Assembly: GCA_013373015.1 (NCBI GenBank)
Contig: JABXIQ010000058.1
Span: forward strand, 1-53,090
Direction: 5' to 3'
DNA length: 53,090 nucleotides
Source: Kangiellaceae bacterium
Lineage (GTDB): Bacteria; Pseudomonadota; Gammaproteobacteria; Enterobacterales; Kangiellaceae
Part shown: piece after piece, positions 42,942 through 53,090 of the stretch
How positions within the stretch are numbered: position 1 is the first letter of the stretch
Layout of the letters: each line of letters opens with the position of its first letter
Position numbers and translations under genes: made by a program
Notes under the pieces: generated by a model
What the model was told of the DNA's origin: nothing
What the model saw: the letters and a program-made list of their open reading frames with translations, nothing else
Database searches by the model: none

Positions 42942-45704
42942 TTACTCTGTCTTTTCTTTTTGGGCTTTTTCAATTTTTGCTTTATCGCCAGCTTTAATAA
43001 CTGAAATGTTTTCAGGTTTAATATGACGACGGAAAGCTTCATTGACTTGCTCAATGGTCAAGTTCATAAGAGCTTGCTCATAGTCCTTGTCCCACTTCAT
43101 CGAGCGGTTAAGGTCAACATTACCAGCCAAAGTGCCCACTAAGCGATTGTCTTTAGCGCGATCAATACGCTTATTTTGGATAACACCATTGCGCGCATCA
43201 TCAAGCTCTTTTTGAGTAAAGCCTTCTTTTAGAACTTTTTCAAGCTCTTCATTGAAACCTTGCTCAACTCTATCCAAGTTTTCAGGAGCACAAATCGCAT
43301 AAGCACCAAATGTTGCGTTCTCGTCAAATGAACTAGCGTTGAAGAAAGAGCCAGCACCATAACTTAAACCATCTTTTTGACGCAAACGGTTGGCTAAACG
43401 ACTACTGATGAAACCGCCACCAAACATTTGGTTTGCCATTTCTAGTGCAGGATAATCAGGATGATCGTCACGCATTGGAATTGAAATCATAGCACCGAAC
43501 GCAGCACCAGCTTTATCAGGTGTGTCGACAAAGTTATTAATAGCATCAACATCCGCGGCTTGGGTTTTGATACGCTCATATTTAACTTTGGTATTCCAAT
43601 CACCCAAAACCTCATCCAACTTTGCTTGCATTTCAGCTTGATCAAAATCACCAACTACAGCAATTTCAGCTTCTTGCGCGCCCATAAAGTTTTTATGGAA
43701 CGTTTTTAACTGATCAGCCGTGACCGATTTTATTGCTTCGATTTCATCATCAATATCCATTGTATAGTACGGATGAGTTTCATCATAAGGATTTAAATGA
43801 CGCTGTAAGGTGCGGAACACTTTTGTTGTTGGCTGCTGTTTTTGCTGCTCCAAACCAACTACATATTCCTGCTTTAAGATTTCCAATTCTTTTTCATCAA
43901 AAGATGGATTTTTAAGCACTTCTTCTACAAGCGCTACAACTTTAGGTAAGTTTTCTTTGGTGGTTGTTACTCGAACAGAGGTGCTTGTTGAACCACCATT
44001 AACACTTACATTTGCTTTCAGTTTATCAAACTCAGCTTGTAATTCTTCACGAGTGTACTTATCCGTACCACGTTGCAGCATGCCTGATGCTAATCTTGGA
44101 ATAACATTAGTATTACGTAAATCTTCTAAATTACCCAAATCAAGATTGATGCTCATAACTACTGATTCACCGCGCGTTTTTTTCGGCAGGTAAACCACAT
44201 CAGCCCCATTACTTAATTTAGCTTTAGCTGTACGAGCATCAATATTATCATGCGAAGGATCAAAATCTTCACCTTGCGCTACAGCTTCACGCCCCGTATA
44301 GCCTTCTAGCATTTTCTTGATATCTTCTTGTGCGAAACGCTCAATTGAATCAGCTCTATCTGGCTTTTCTTCAGGTATGAACAAACCTAAAGTACGATTG
44401 TCATTAACTAATAACTCCTCCGCCATGCGTTGAACATCAGCAGCAGTTACTTTCTCAAGTCTATCGCGATTTAAGAATAGCAAACGCCAATCACCCATTC
44501 CTATCCACTCAGTTAAGCCGATTGTGACACTTTGAGAGTTATTAAAACTTAATTCAATTTGCTTTAATAATCTTGCTTTAGCACTATCAACTTCTTCTTG
44601 AGTAATAGGTGTTTTTGCTACACCTTCAAGAGTATTTAAGAATGCGTTTTCTGTTTTAGTTAAATCTTTATCTTTAGCAACTTGCGCCATAAATATTAAA
44701 GCACCTGGCTCAGCAAGTTGGAAAGTAAAACCAAACGTACTTGCTGCCAACTTATTTTTTACAACATCTTTGTGTAAACGCCCAGTCTCACTATCACCCA
44801 TGATTTGCGCTAAAACTTGAACCGCAGCAAAATCTTCATCCGCGCCTGCAGGAGTTTTGTACATAGCACCGACCATTTGCACATCGCCAGTACGACGAAC
44901 TGTCACTTTACGTTCACCATCTTGAATTGGCTCTTCAGTGTATAGTCTTTGAATTTCACGCTTAGGCTTTTTAATATCACCAAAATACTTATCAATTTTC
45001 TTGATCAGCTCTTCTTCATCAACTTTACCAGCAACGATCAAAGTTGCATTATCAGGTTGATAATACTTCTTATAAAATGCTTGCAAGTTTGAAATATCAA
45101 CATTCTCTAGGTCAGAACGTGCGCCAATAGTTGATTTTCCATAGTTATGCCAGTCAAAGCCTGTAGCTAATAAACGCTGAAAAAGCACTCGGAATGGACT
45201 ATTCTCACCATTTTCAAGCTCATTGCGTACCACTGTCATTTCACTATCTAAGTCTTTCTTAGCAATAAACGAGTTGATCATACGATCAGCTTCTAAATCC
45301 AACGCCCAATCAAGGTTATCTTCTGTAGCACTGAAAGTCTCAAAATAGTTAGTTCTATCCAGCCAAGTAGTACCATTTGGCTCAGCGCCTCTATCAGTCA
45401 ACTCTTTAGGAATATCTTTATGCTTTGGCGTGCCCTTGAACACAAGATGCTCTAATAAATGCGCCATACCTGTTTCACCATAGTTTTCATGCTTAGAACC
45501 CACATGATAAACAATGTTAACGGTCACTGTTTCTTGTGTTTTATCTGGAAAAACAAGAACTTGCAGACCATTATCTAAACGATACTCAGAAATACCTTCT
45601 ACTTCTGTTACCTTCTCTACCCCTTTCGGTAGCTTTGCATATGCCGCTGACATGCCTACAGCCAACGCTAGAGCAACTGCTGTTTTTTTAAATTTAAAAG
45701 CCAT
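42942..45704 (-). CDS. M16-family (pitrilysin/insulinase-like) zinc protease
   Basis: 920 residues: signal peptide KKTAVALALAVGMSAAYA, first M16 domain with the inverted zinc motif HLLEH (GMAHLLEHLVFKGTPKH) and distal Glu region, and a second, non-catalytic M16 domain starting around residue 500. ATG 45704 is chosen: GAGG lies six bases before it (TGAGGCATTCAATG), whereas the ATG 45716 lacks a site. A periplasmic, clam-shell peptide-degrading enzyme fits an amino-acid-eating lifestyle. Monocistronic. Confidence 0.93.
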   Translation of the reverse strand: MAFKFKKTAVALALAVGMSAAYAKLPKGVEKVTEVEGISEYRLDNGLQVLVFPDKTQETVTVNIVYHVGSKHENYGETGMAHLLEHLVFKGTPKHKDIPKELTDRGAEPNGTTWLDRTNYFETFSATEDNLDWALDLEADRMINSFIAKKDLDSEMTVVRNELENGENSPFRVLFQRLLATGFDWHNYGKSTIGARSDLENVDISNLQAFYKKYYQPDNATLIVAGKVDEEELIKKIDKYFGDIKKPKREIQRLYTEEPIQDGERKVTVRRTGDVQMVGAMYKTPAGADEDFAAVQVLAQIMGDSETGRLHKDVVKNKLAASTFGFTFQLAEPGALIFMAQVAKDKDLTKTENAFLNTLEGVAKTPITQEEVDSAKARLLKQIELSFNNSQSVTIGLTEWIGMGDWRLLFLNRDRLEKVTAADVQRMAEELLVNDNRTLGLFIPEEKPDRADSIERFAQEDIKKMLEGYTGREAVAQGEDFDPSHDNIDARTAKAKLSNGADVVYLPKKTRGESVVMSINLDLGNLEDLRNTNVIPRLASGMLQRGTDKYTREELQAEFDKLKANVSVNGGSTSTSVRVTTTKENLPKVVALVEEVLKNPSFDEKELEILKQEYVVGLEQQKQQPTTKVFRTLQRHLNPYDETHPYYTMDIDDEIEAIKSVTADQLKTFHKNFMGAQEAEIAVVGDFDQAEMQAKLDEVLGDWNTKVKYERIKTQAADVDAINNFVDTPDKAGAAFGAMISIPMRDDHPDYPALEMANQMFGGGFISSRLANRLRQKDGLSYGAGSFFNASSFDENATFGAYAICAPENLDRVEQGFNEELEKVLKEGFTQKELDDARNGVIQNKRIDRAKDNRLVGTLAGNVDLNRSMKWDKDYEQALMNLTIEQVNEAFRRHIKPENISVIKAGDKAKIEKAQKEKTE

Positions 45705-45832
45705 TGAATGCCTCATTTATTGTTTATTTGACACAAACTAACCCGCTAATAACGCAAATTAGTAAAAAACCAGTATCTAACAAAATACTGTATCCGTATA
45801 GATGGTAAATGTTAATAAATATGACAAGCATG

Positions 45833-45869
45833 AAAAAAGCCATGCTCTTAGTAAAGAAACATGGCTTTT
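45833..45869 (-). terminator. Terminator of sucCD
   Basis: AAAAGCCATG (45835-45844) / CATGGCTTTT (45860-45869) with a 15-base loop; on the minus strand it runs into six T. It lies about 40 bases after sucD. Confidence 0.88.
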
Positions 45870-45910
45870 AATCGAGTTATCGACTGCTTACGTCAGCTAT
45901 TTAAGGTTAT

Positions 45911-46783
45911 TTACCAACCAGTGATTTCTTTCAAGCCTTTACCGATATCTGCTAAAGAGCGCACAGTTTTTACACCTGCGTCTTCCAAAGCAGCAAACTT
46001 TTCAGCAGCTGTACCTTTACCACCGGCGATAATAGCACCAGCATGACCCATACGCTTACCTGGAGGAGCTGTAACACCAGCAATATACGAAACTACAGGC
46101 TTAGTGACATTAGCTTTGATAAATGCAGCAGCTTCTTCTTCTGCAGAACCACCAATCTCACCGATCATAACAATTGCTTCTGTAGCTGGATCGTCTTGGA
46201 ACATTTGCAAAATGTCGATGAAGTTAGATCCAGGAATTGGGTCGCCACCAATACCAACACAGGTCGATTGACCAAAACCAGCGTCAGTCGTTTGCTTAAC
46301 CGCTTCATAAGTCAAAGTACCAGAGCGTGATACGATACCTACTTTACCTGGCAAATGAATATGGCCTGGCATAATACCAATCTTACACTCTCCTGGAGTG
46401 ATAACGCCAGGACAGTTAGGCCCAATTAGACGAACACCCAACTCATCACAAACGATTTTAGCTTCAAGCATATCCATGGTAGGAATGCCTTCTGTAATAC
46501 AAACAACAAGTTTGATACCTGAATTTGCAGCTTCTAAAATAGAATCTTTACAGAATGGAGCTGGCACATAAATAACCGATGCTTCAGCACCAGTTGCTTC
46601 AACCGCTTCAGATACGGTATTGAACACAGGTAAACCTAAGTGAGTTTGACCACCTTTACCAGGCGTGACACCGCCAACCATGTTCGTACCGTATTCGATC
46701 GCTTGTTCAGTATGGAAAGTCCCTTGTGAACCAGTGATGCCTTGGCAGATAACTTTAGTGTCTTTATTAATTAAAATGCTCAT
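45911..46783 (-). CDS. sucD: Succinyl-CoA ligase alpha subunit
   Basis: Catalytic subunit of the substrate-level phosphorylation step (succinyl-CoA to succinate). 290 residues. CoA-binding [31 protein letters not shown], then [18 protein letters not shown], and the phosphohistidine segment [14 protein letters not shown]. It starts 11 bases after sucC. Confidence 0.98.
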   Translation of the reverse strand: MSILINKDTKVICQGITGSQGTFHTEQAIEYGTNMVGGVTPGKGGQTHLGLPVFNTVSEAVEATGAEASVIYVPAPFCKDSILEAANSGIKLVVCITEGIPTMDMLEAKIVCDELGVRLIGPNCPGVITPGECKIGIMPGHIHLPGKVGIVSRSGTLTYEAVKQTTDAGFGQSTCVGIGGDPIPGSNFIDILQMFQDDPATEAIVMIGEIGGSAEEEAAAFIKANVTKPVVSYIAGVTAPPGKRMGHAGAIIAGGKGTAAEKFAALEDAGVKTVRSLADIGKGLKEITGW

Positions 46784-46794
46784 CGATTTGCTCC

Positions 46795-47961
46795 TTACGC
46801 AGACTTAGCAGCCGCAACTACTTTTTCTGCTGCGTCAGTTAAGCTATTCGCAGCAATGATGTTAAGACCAGATTCAGCTAAAACTTTAGCACCCAATTCT
46901 GCATTGTTACCCTCAAGGCGAACAACCACAGGATCTTCAATGCCAACTTCTTTAACTGCACCAATAATACCTTCAGCGATCAAGTCACAACGAACGATAC
47001 CACCGAAGATGTTTACTAATACTGCTTTAACATTTTCGTCAGAAAGAATAATTTTGAATGCTTCAGTTACACGCTCTTTAGTTGCGCCACCGCCTACGTC
47101 AAGGAAGTTTGCTGGCTCGCCGCCGTGCAACTTAATGATGTCCATAGTGCCCATCGCAAGACCTGCACCATTCACCATACAACCGATGTTGCCATCTAGC
47201 GCAACATAGTTAAGTTCAAATTTAGCTGCATGAGACTCACGTTCGTCTTCTTGCGAAGGATCGTGCATCTCGGCTAATTTAGGGTGGCGGTATAAAGCAT
47301 TTGAGTCGATACCGATTTTTGCATCTAAGCAATGTAAATCGCCATCTTCTTTAATTACTAAAGGATTGATTTCCAAAAGTGCTAAATCTTTTTCCGTGAA
47401 CATTTTTGCTAACTGCATAAAGATATGCGTAAATTGCTTAACTTGCTTACCTTGAAGACCTAATCGGAATGCTAGGTCACGACCTTGGTATGGTTGCGCA
47501 CCTACTAGCGGATCTATAGTTGCTTTTAAGATTTTTTCAGGAGTCTCGTGAGCAACAGTTTCAATCTCAACACCGCCTTCTGTTGAAGCCATGAAAACCA
47601 CACGACGGCTAGAACGGTCAACAACTGCGCCTAAGTACAACTCTTCGGCAATATCAGTACAAGTTTCAACAAGAATCTTGCTTACTGGCTGACCATTAGC
47701 ATCTGTTTGATAAGTAACTAAATTTTTACCCAACCACTTTTGAGCAAACTCTTTAATTTCATTCTTGTCGCCAGTAACTTTTACGCCACCCGCTTTACCA
47801 CGGCCACCTGCGTGAACTTGGGCTTTAACCACCCACATATCACCGCCAATGCGACCTGCTGCTTCAAATGCTGCTTGAGGATTATCAACAGCATAACCTT
47901 CTGATACTGGCAAACCGTATTCGCGGAATAACTGCTTACCTTGATACTCATGTAGGTTCAT
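46795..47961 (-). CDS. sucC: Succinyl-CoA ligase beta subunit
   Basis: ATP-grasp subunit of succinyl-CoA synthetase. 388 residues, standard length. [12 protein letters not shown] start, [17 protein letters not shown] nucleotide site, and [18 protein letters not shown] near the C-terminal part. Follows sucB after a terminator-like hairpin that may set lower sucCD expression. Confidence 0.98.
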   Translation of the reverse strand: MNLHEYQGKQLFREYGLPVSEGYAVDNPQAAFEAAGRIGGDMWVVKAQVHAGGRGKAGGVKVTGDKNEIKEFAQKWLGKNLVTYQTDANGQPVSKILVETCTDIAEELYLGAVVDRSSRRVVFMASTEGGVEIETVAHETPEKILKATIDPLVGAQPYQGRDLAFRLGLQGKQVKQFTHIFMQLAKMFTEKDLALLEINPLVIKEDGDLHCLDAKIGIDSNALYRHPKLAEMHDPSQEDERESHAAKFELNYVALDGNIGCMVNGAGLAMGTMDIIKLHGGEPANFLDVGGGATKERVTEAFKIILSDENVKAVLVNIFGGIVRCDLIAEGIIGAVKEVGIEDPVVVRLEGNNAELGAKVLAESGLNIIAANSLTDAAEKVVAAAKSA

Positions 47962-48022
47962 AACTAGATTCCTATTTGAATAAATCTAAAAATTAATACA
48001 AAAAACACAAAATTCTAAAACA

Positions 48023-48050
48023 CAAAATGCCGAACATAAGTTCGGCACTT
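48023..48050 (-). terminator. Hairpin terminator between sucB and sucC
   Basis: TGCCGAAC (48028-48035) / GTTCGGCA (48040-48047) with ATAA loop; the minus strand continues TTTTGTGTTTT. Probably partial termination or an mRNA stabiliser, since sucCD must still be expressed. Confidence 0.75.
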
Positions 48051-48066
48051 TATAATCAATCACTTA

Positions 48067-49272
48067 TTACAGATCCAGTAAAAGTCTTGCTGGATCTTCA
48101 ATAAATTCTTTAATGGTTTTCAAGAAACCAACCGACTCACGACCGTCAATAATTCTATGGTCATAAGAAAGAGCCACATTCATCATTGGACGAATGACAA
48201 TTTCACCATTCACAACAACAGCGCGATCTTCCATACGGTTCATGCCCAAAATAGCTGATTGTGGAGGATTAATAATTGGCGTAGCCATTAATGAGCCAAA
48301 AACACCACCGTTTGAAATAGTGAAGGTACCACCCGTCATTTCTTCAACGGTTAATTTGTTATCACGCGCCTTTGCACCAAACTCACGGATTTTTGCTTCA
48401 ATTTCAGCTAAAGTCATAGTATCTGCATCGCGTAAAATTGGCACAACTAAACCGCGAGGCGAAGAAACAGCAACACCAATATCATAGTAACCATGATAAA
48501 CAATATCATCACCATCAATTGAGGCATTAACATCTGGGAAACGTTTTAAGGCTTCAACCGTAGCTTTCACGAAGAAAGACATGAAACCTAAACGAGTACC
48601 ATGAACTTTCTCAAACTGATCTTTATAACGCGCACGAAGCTCAACCACTTCTTTCATGTTGATGTCATTGAACGTCGTTAAGATTGCTGCATTGTGCTGT
48701 GCTTCTAATAAACGCTCAGCAATACGCTTACGCAAACGAGTCATTGGCACGCGTTTTTCTTCACGCAAGCCAGCAGAAACTGGTGCAGAACTAGTTGCTG
48801 CTGGAGCAGCCGCTGTCTTAGCGCCGCCCTTAATAAAAGCTTCAACATCTTCTTTAGTCAAACGCTTACCACTAACTGGAATTTGTTTCGGGTCTAAGCC
48901 ATGCTCAGCCACTAAACGACGCACTGCAGGTGATAGAACATCTAAATCTGCGGTAGGCGCTGGAACAACTTCAGCTGCAGGCGCTGCTGTTTCAGCTTTA
49001 GGTTCTGCTGTCGCTGGAGCTGATGCAGCCGCTGCACCCGCCTCAAAGTTAGCAATTAACTCTTCTTGCAGAACTGTATCGCCTTCTTGCTTTAGGATTT
49101 CAGTAATCACACCATCTTCTGGGGCAACAACTTCTAAAACCACTTTATCAGTTTCAATATCAACTAAGTTTTGATCACGCGATACAGCTTCACCTGGCTG
49201 TACGTGCCAAGTTGCAATAGTTGCATCTGCAACTGATTCAGGTAATACAGGAACTTTGATTTCAATAGCCAT
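48067..49272 (-). CDS. sucB: Dihydrolipoamide succinyltransferase (E2)
   Basis: Core of the 2-oxoglutarate dehydrogenase complex. 401 residues: lipoyl domain with lipoyl-Lys43 in ETDKVVLEV, Ala/Pro-rich linker about 82-108, peripheral subunit-binding domain [19 protein letters not shown], and catalytic acyltransferase domain ending [19 protein letters not shown] (His active site). 39 bases downstream of sucA. The E3 partner (lpd) is not in the window. Confidence 0.97.
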   Translation of the reverse strand: MAIEIKVPVLPESVADATIATWHVQPGEAVSRDQNLVDIETDKVVLEVVAPEDGVITEILKQEGDTVLQEELIANFEAGAAAASAPATAEPKAETAAPAAEVVPAPTADLDVLSPAVRRLVAEHGLDPKQIPVSGKRLTKEDVEAFIKGGAKTAAAPAATSSAPVSAGLREEKRVPMTRLRKRIAERLLEAQHNAAILTTFNDINMKEVVELRARYKDQFEKVHGTRLGFMSFFVKATVEALKRFPDVNASIDGDDIVYHGYYDIGVAVSSPRGLVVPILRDADTMTLAEIEAKIREFGAKARDNKLTVEEMTGGTFTISNGGVFGSLMATPIINPPQSAILGMNRMEDRAVVVNGEIVIRPMMNVALSYDHRIIDGRESVGFLKTIKEFIEDPARLLLDL

Positions 49273-49311
49273 GTCCTAACCTATTCTCTTAATAGTTAAA
49301 AATCTATTCAA

Positions 49312-52131
49312 TTATAAACCTAACGCGTCATTGACGAGCTGGGCTTGTTGTTCATTATGTAATCCAGCATAACCTACTGCAGGAGCTGCAGAAGCTGCTC
49401 TGCCAGCAAAGGTTACACGATATTTAGTATCAATGGTCATTACCGCATCGTCTAAATTATGACGCGAACAATACCAAGCACCTTGATTTTGAGGCTCTTC
49501 TTGACACCAAATAAACTCTTGTGCATTTTTGTATTGAGCCAAAATTTCTTGCACTTCTTCATGCGGGAACGGATACAGCTGTTCAATACGAATAATAGCG
49601 ACATTGTCCATTTTTTCTTCGCGACGCTTTTCAAGCAAGTCATAATAAACTTTACCAGAACACATCACAATACGAGTCACTTTTTGCGCATCTAACGCAT
49701 CAATTTCTGGGATCGCATTATGGAATTTGCCATCCGTCAAATCACTTATGTCAGAAACCGCTAACTTATGACGTAGTAAACTTTTTGGAGTCATCACAAT
49801 TAAGGGTTTTCTCAATGGTCGAATCATTTGACGACGGATCATATGAAACGCTTGCGCAGGCGTTGATGGCACTACTACTTGAATATTATGCTCAGCCGCT
49901 AACTGCAAGAAACGCTCTAAACGTGCCGAGCTATGCTCAGGACCTTGCCCTTCATAACCGTGTGGCAAGAACATAGAAAGACCCGACAAACGCGCCCACT
50001 TTTGCTCACCAGAACTAATAAATTGGTCAATCACCACTTGTGCGCCATTCACAAAATCACCAAACTGCGCTTCCCAAATAACCATCGACCGCGGTTCATT
50101 AGTTGAATAGCCGTATTCAAAAGCAAGCACAGCCTCTTCTGAAAGCACAGAATCAATAACTTCAAATTTTGGTTGGTCTTTTTTGATATGTTGCAATGGA
50201 ATATAGACTTCTGCGTCATTTTGATCGTGCAATACCGCATGGCGATGGAAGAATGTACCACGCCCAGAATCCTGACCGCATAAACGTACTTCATAACCAT
50301 CGTTTAACAAGCCAGCATAAGCCATAGTTTCGGCAAAACCCCAATCCATTGGAAGTTCACCAGATGCCATCTTCTTACGATCACCCATCAACTTTTTAAC
50401 ACGAGATTGCAAAGGATGATCTTCAGGATGATGGCAAATGCGCTCAGCCAATGTCTCGAACTCTTGCTTTGAAATGGTGGTATCTGCAGGAGACTGCCAA
50501 GTCTGATCAAAATATGGAGACCAATCCACATTAAATTCATTTTCTCTAGCAGCTAATAAGTTCTTAACTGTACTTTGACCATTATCCAAAGAATTTCGAT
50601 AATCGTCTAATACTGCCTTGGCTTTTTCAGCTTCAAAAATACCACGACTAACCAAACTGTCTTCATACAGCTTGCGTGGCGTTGGGTGTTTCTTAATCTT
50701 TTGGTACATCAACGGTTGAGTTGCATTTGGCTCATCCGCTTCATTATGACCATGACGACGGTAACAGACTAAATCAATCACCACGTCTTTCTTAAATTTA
50801 TTTCTAAACTCTAAGGCCAAGCGAGTCACAAACAACACTGCTTCAGGATCATCACCATTCACATGGAAAATTGGTGCTTCGACCATTTTAGCCACATCAG
50901 TACAATAGGCCGTTGAACGAGTATCCATTGGCTTTGAAGTGGTAAAACCAACTTGGTTATTAATTACGATATGAACTGAGCCACCGACTGCAAAACCGCG
51001 CGCCTGAGACATATTGAATGTCTCCATTACAACGCCTTGGCCAGTAAAAGCAGAATCGCCGTGAATTAAAACAGGCAATACTTGATCGTGAGTTTGATCA
51101 TTACGACGCTCTTGACGCGCACGAACAGAACCCACCACCACTGGGCTAACGATTTCTAAGTGTGATGGATTAAAGGCCAACGCCAAGTGAACTGGACCAC
51201 CCTCTGTCTCTACGTCAGAAGAGTAACCCATGTGATATTTCACATCACCAGAAGTACCAACTAAATCACCTTTACCCGCAAATTCATCAAATAGAATACT
51301 TGGGTTTTTACCCATAACATTGACTAACACGTTTAAGCGACCACGATGTGCCATACCAATAACAATTTCTTTGGCACCAGCGATACCCGCTTGGTTAATC
51401 ATGTCGCGCATCATTGGAACTAAGCTATCACCGCCTTCCAATGAAAAACGTTTTGCGCCAGGAAATTTGGCACCTAAGTATTTCTCAAGACCTTCTGCTG
51501 CAGACAAGCCTTCTAAAATCTTTTCTTGAGTTTCAGCTCTAAACGCGTGTGAAGCATTCACCGCTTCAAGTTTTTCTTGAATCCAACGACGCTCTTCCAG
51601 AGAATTCATGTGTAAGAATTCTGCGCCAATTGAGCTTGAGTAAGTCGCTTGCAAACGATCCAAAATCTCAGACAAAGTCTGCTCATCTGGACCTGCTAAA
51701 TTACCAACATGGAATTTAGTACCTAAATCGGCATCAGAAAGCTCAAAACTTTCTAACGACAAATCTGTTGGATAGGGATGTTGCCACATACCCAAAGGAT
51801 CAATCTTGGCATGATGATGGCCGCGAGCACGATAAGACTCGATAAGATGTAATACCTTAACTTGCTTTGGATCGGCTGCCAACGAATTGGAGCCTTGAGA
51901 AAAGGCAATTTTTTGACGATTTAAGCCAATTTGACGAAAATGTTCACGGATTTCGCCATGCGCCACTTCCTGTTTGTCGTTTACTTTGTTGTACTGATCG
52001 AATTTTATACGCCACTCAGCATCAACAGACTGAGGATCAGCCAAATATTGCTCGTACAATTCTTCTAAATAGGCCGCGCTACCACCTGTAAGGTATGCGC
52101 TTTCGAACATCGCCTCTAACCCATTTTTCAT
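49312..52131 (-). CDS. sucA: 2-Oxoglutarate dehydrogenase E1 component
   Basis: Thiamine-diphosphate decarboxylase of the TCA cycle. 939 residues from ATG 52131 (MKNGLEAMFESAYLTGG), which gives the N-terminus of the family and has AAGG ten bases upstream; ATG 52167 would add 12 residues. ThDP region FSLEGGDSLVPMM, GMAHRGRLNVLVNVMGK, HGDSAFTGQGVVMET, NNQVGFTTSK and the Pyr domain GYEGQGPEHSSARLERFLQL are visible. First gene of sucAB(CD). Confidence 0.98.
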   Translation of the reverse strand: MKNGLEAMFESAYLTGGSAAYLEELYEQYLADPQSVDAEWRIKFDQYNKVNDKQEVAHGEIREHFRQIGLNRQKIAFSQGSNSLAADPKQVKVLHLIESYRARGHHHAKIDPLGMWQHPYPTDLSLESFELSDADLGTKFHVGNLAGPDEQTLSEILDRLQATYSSSIGAEFLHMNSLEERRWIQEKLEAVNASHAFRAETQEKILEGLSAAEGLEKYLGAKFPGAKRFSLEGGDSLVPMMRDMINQAGIAGAKEIVIGMAHRGRLNVLVNVMGKNPSILFDEFAGKGDLVGTSGDVKYHMGYSSDVETEGGPVHLALAFNPSHLEIVSPVVVGSVRARQERRNDQTHDQVLPVLIHGDSAFTGQGVVMETFNMSQARGFAVGGSVHIVINNQVGFTTSKPMDTRSTAYCTDVAKMVEAPIFHVNGDDPEAVLFVTRLALEFRNKFKKDVVIDLVCYRRHGHNEADEPNATQPLMYQKIKKHPTPRKLYEDSLVSRGIFEAEKAKAVLDDYRNSLDNGQSTVKNLLAARENEFNVDWSPYFDQTWQSPADTTISKQEFETLAERICHHPEDHPLQSRVKKLMGDRKKMASGELPMDWGFAETMAYAGLLNDGYEVRLCGQDSGRGTFFHRHAVLHDQNDAEVYIPLQHIKKDQPKFEVIDSVLSEEAVLAFEYGYSTNEPRSMVIWEAQFGDFVNGAQVVIDQFISSGEQKWARLSGLSMFLPHGYEGQGPEHSSARLERFLQLAAEHNIQVVVPSTPAQAFHMIRRQMIRPLRKPLIVMTPKSLLRHKLAVSDISDLTDGKFHNAIPEIDALDAQKVTRIVMCSGKVYYDLLEKRREEKMDNVAIIRIEQLYPFPHEEVQEILAQYKNAQEFIWCQEEPQNQGAWYCSRHNLDDAVMTIDTKYRVTFAGRAASAAPAVGYAGLHNEQQAQLVNDALGL

Positions 52132-52290
52132 GTATTTAGAAACCTTATTAAGTACTATTAAGTACATCTCTAGCTAGCTAAGCCGCTATAATAACTAAAA
52201 AACGCCAGTCTTAACACAGTTGAAGCCCTTTTATTTGTAAAAGAGCTTCACTAAAAGTTATAACTAACTGCTTGTTTTCTTTAAATTCTT

Positions 52291-52318
52291 AAAAAGATGA
52301 GCGATATTTACTCATCTT
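52291..52318 (-). terminator. Terminator between sdhB and sucA (distal)
   Basis: AAGATGAG (52294-52301) / CTCATCTT (52311-52318), nine-base loop; minus-strand continuation is CTTTTTAAG. Confidence 0.65.
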
Positions 52319-52384
52319 CTGAATTTGCACTATTTAAAAGTGTAAAAAAAATCAAGAGTGAGGCATTCAGGCAAGAAAAAGCGC

Positions 52385-52402
52385 TGTTTATTGTAATAAA
52401 CA
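52385..52402 (-). terminator. Inverted repeat just after sdhB
   Basis: TGTTTATT / AATAAACA with a two-base centre, followed on the minus strand by GCGCTTTTTC. It may be a weak terminator or partial stop 50 bases past sdhB. Confidence 0.5.
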
Positions 52403-52454
52403 AGCAGTTTTCTTCCGATGAATAACAAATCTATTGGAGTTTTTAACCTTTTAA

Positions 52455-53090
52455 TTAAGCGCCTCTTTTCAACAACATACTTCTAATATGCCCAATCGCC
52501 TGCGTAGGATTTAAGCCTTTTGGACAAACCGCTACACAGTTCATAATGCCACGACATCGGAAAACGCTGTAGGCATCATCTAAATCCGCTAAGCGCTCAT
52601 CCGTTTCAGTATCACGGCTATCAATTAAAAAGCGATAAGCCTGTAATAAACCTGAAGGACCTACGAACTTGTCTGGATTCCACCAGAATGATGGACACGA
52701 AGTCGAGCAACAAGCACATAAGATACACTCGTATAAACCATCAAGTTTTGCACGATCTTCTGGAGATTGAAGACGTTCTTTTGCTGGTGGTTCATCATTA
52801 GCGATCAAATATGGCTTAATTTTCTCATACTGTTTGTAGAACTGCGCCATATCTACCACTAGGTCACGAATAACGGGCAAACCTGGTAATGGGCGCACAA
52901 CTACCGGTGATTTTAGGCTTGAAACAGGAGTAATACAGGCTAAGCCATTCTTACCATTGATACTCATGCCATCAGAGCCACACACACCTTCACGGCAAGA
53001 ACGGCGGAATGCTAGAGTTGCATCTTGATCTTTCAAAGCAATCAAAGCATCCAGCAACATCATATCTGAGCCTTCTGGAATATCCAGATC
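52455..53090 (-). CDS. sdhB: Succinate dehydrogenase iron-sulfur subunit, 3' part
   Basis: SdhB passes electrons from the flavin subunit to ubiquinone. The frame stays open to the window edge; about 25 N-terminal residues are missing. Cys motifs for all three clusters are present: CREGVCGSDG (2Fe-2S), CILCACCSTSCP and CVAVCPKG (4Fe-4S and 3Fe-4S). The C-terminus, QAIGHIRSMLLKRGA, is standard. It continues the sdh operon lying beyond the right edge and is followed by sucABCD, the gene order typical of gammaproteobacteria. Confidence 0.97.
   Translation of the reverse strand, partial: DLDIPEGSDMMLLDALIALKDQDATLAFRRSCREGVCGSDGMSINGKNGLACITPVSSLKSPVVVRPLPGLPVIRDLVVDMAQFYKQYEKIKPYLIANDEPPAKERLQSPEDRAKLDGLYECILCACCSTSCPSFWWNPDKFVGPSGLLQAYRFLIDSRDTETDERLADLDDAYSVFRCRGIMNCVAVCPKGLNPTQAIGHIRSMLLKRGA

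Larger units (their letters stand above)
52132..52454 (-). other. sdhB-sucA intergenic region with two stem-loops
   Basis: No gene. It holds two hairpins listed separately (52291-52318 and 52385-52402) and must contain a sucA promoter if both terminate. A poly-A/T-rich middle (52331-52360) may carry it, but no clear -35/-10 pair was found. Confidence 0.4.

Noticed and set aside
43810-44193. 127-codon open frame opposite the M16 protease
   Set aside because: Antisense shadow of a clear protease gene.
48656-49174. 172-codon open frame opposite sucB
   Set aside because: It is the antisense of the Ala/Pro-rich linker and E2 core; low complexity, no ribosome site, and sucB is unmistakable.
1-53090. 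CRISPR arrays, insertion sequences or prophage genes
   Set aside because: No regularly spaced direct repeats, transposase, integrase or phage structural genes were seen on either strand.

Overview
The window looks like chromosomal DNA of a free-living, aerobic, fairly AT-rich gammaproteobacterium that lives largely on amino acids. The sdhB-sucABCD order, the Pseudomonas-type five-step Hut pathway (HutF plus HutG), an ETF/ETF-QO pair and several gammaproteobacterial conserved proteins fit a marine lineage such as Kangiellaceae. That placement is a guess from gene content; no marker gene was searched. I see no insertion sequence, prophage, CRISPR array or other mobile element. Gene spacing is tight, and most transcription units end in clear intrinsic terminators.

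Layout. 1-1968: the end of an ALDH7-type aldehyde dehydrogenase and a leucine/valine-type dehydrogenase. 1992-4334: a small PadR-regulator/membrane-protein operon with AT-rich palindromes upstream, and a DMT-family transporter. 4335-10157: a complete arginine-to-spermidine locus (speD, speE, speA, aguA, aguB), preceded by a long, structured speD leader that looks like a transcription attenuator. 10249-12897: a lone bioA, a VOC protein, a rhodanese lipoprotein and tRNA-Arg(CCU). 12970-16507: etfBA, divergent from ETF-QO. 16553-17803: a HAF-repeat surface protein with a GlyGly-CTERM-like tail. 17828-22998: a full phenylalanine/tyrosine degradation cluster (maiA, fahA, hmgA, hppD, phhA). 23365-28503: slt, two small envelope proteins, an outer-membrane barrel, a small acidic protein and ung. 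28637-31370: a substrate-binding-like periplasmic protein and a degenerate membrane sensor. 31373-40663: the hut locus (hutF, hutI, a GNAT gene, a fused hutG, hutC, hutU, hutH) and a MEST-like hydrolase. 40664-45704: YceI, a DUF4139 protein and a two-domain M16 protease. 45911-53090: sucDCBA and the 3' part of sdhB.

How it fits together. Phenylalanine, tyrosine, histidine and probably lysine and branched-chain amino acids are broken down to fumarate, acetoacetate, glutamate and acyl-CoA intermediates. Electrons from acyl-CoA-type dehydrogenases can enter through ETF and ETF-QO, and carbon enters the TCA segment encoded at the right end. Arginine is instead routed through agmatine and N-carbamoylputrescine to polyamines. 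The least ordinary items are the speD leader, the sensor whose receiver lacks its phospho-acceptor aspartate, the two-domain HutG, and a possible RNA hairpin/pseudoknot after ung.
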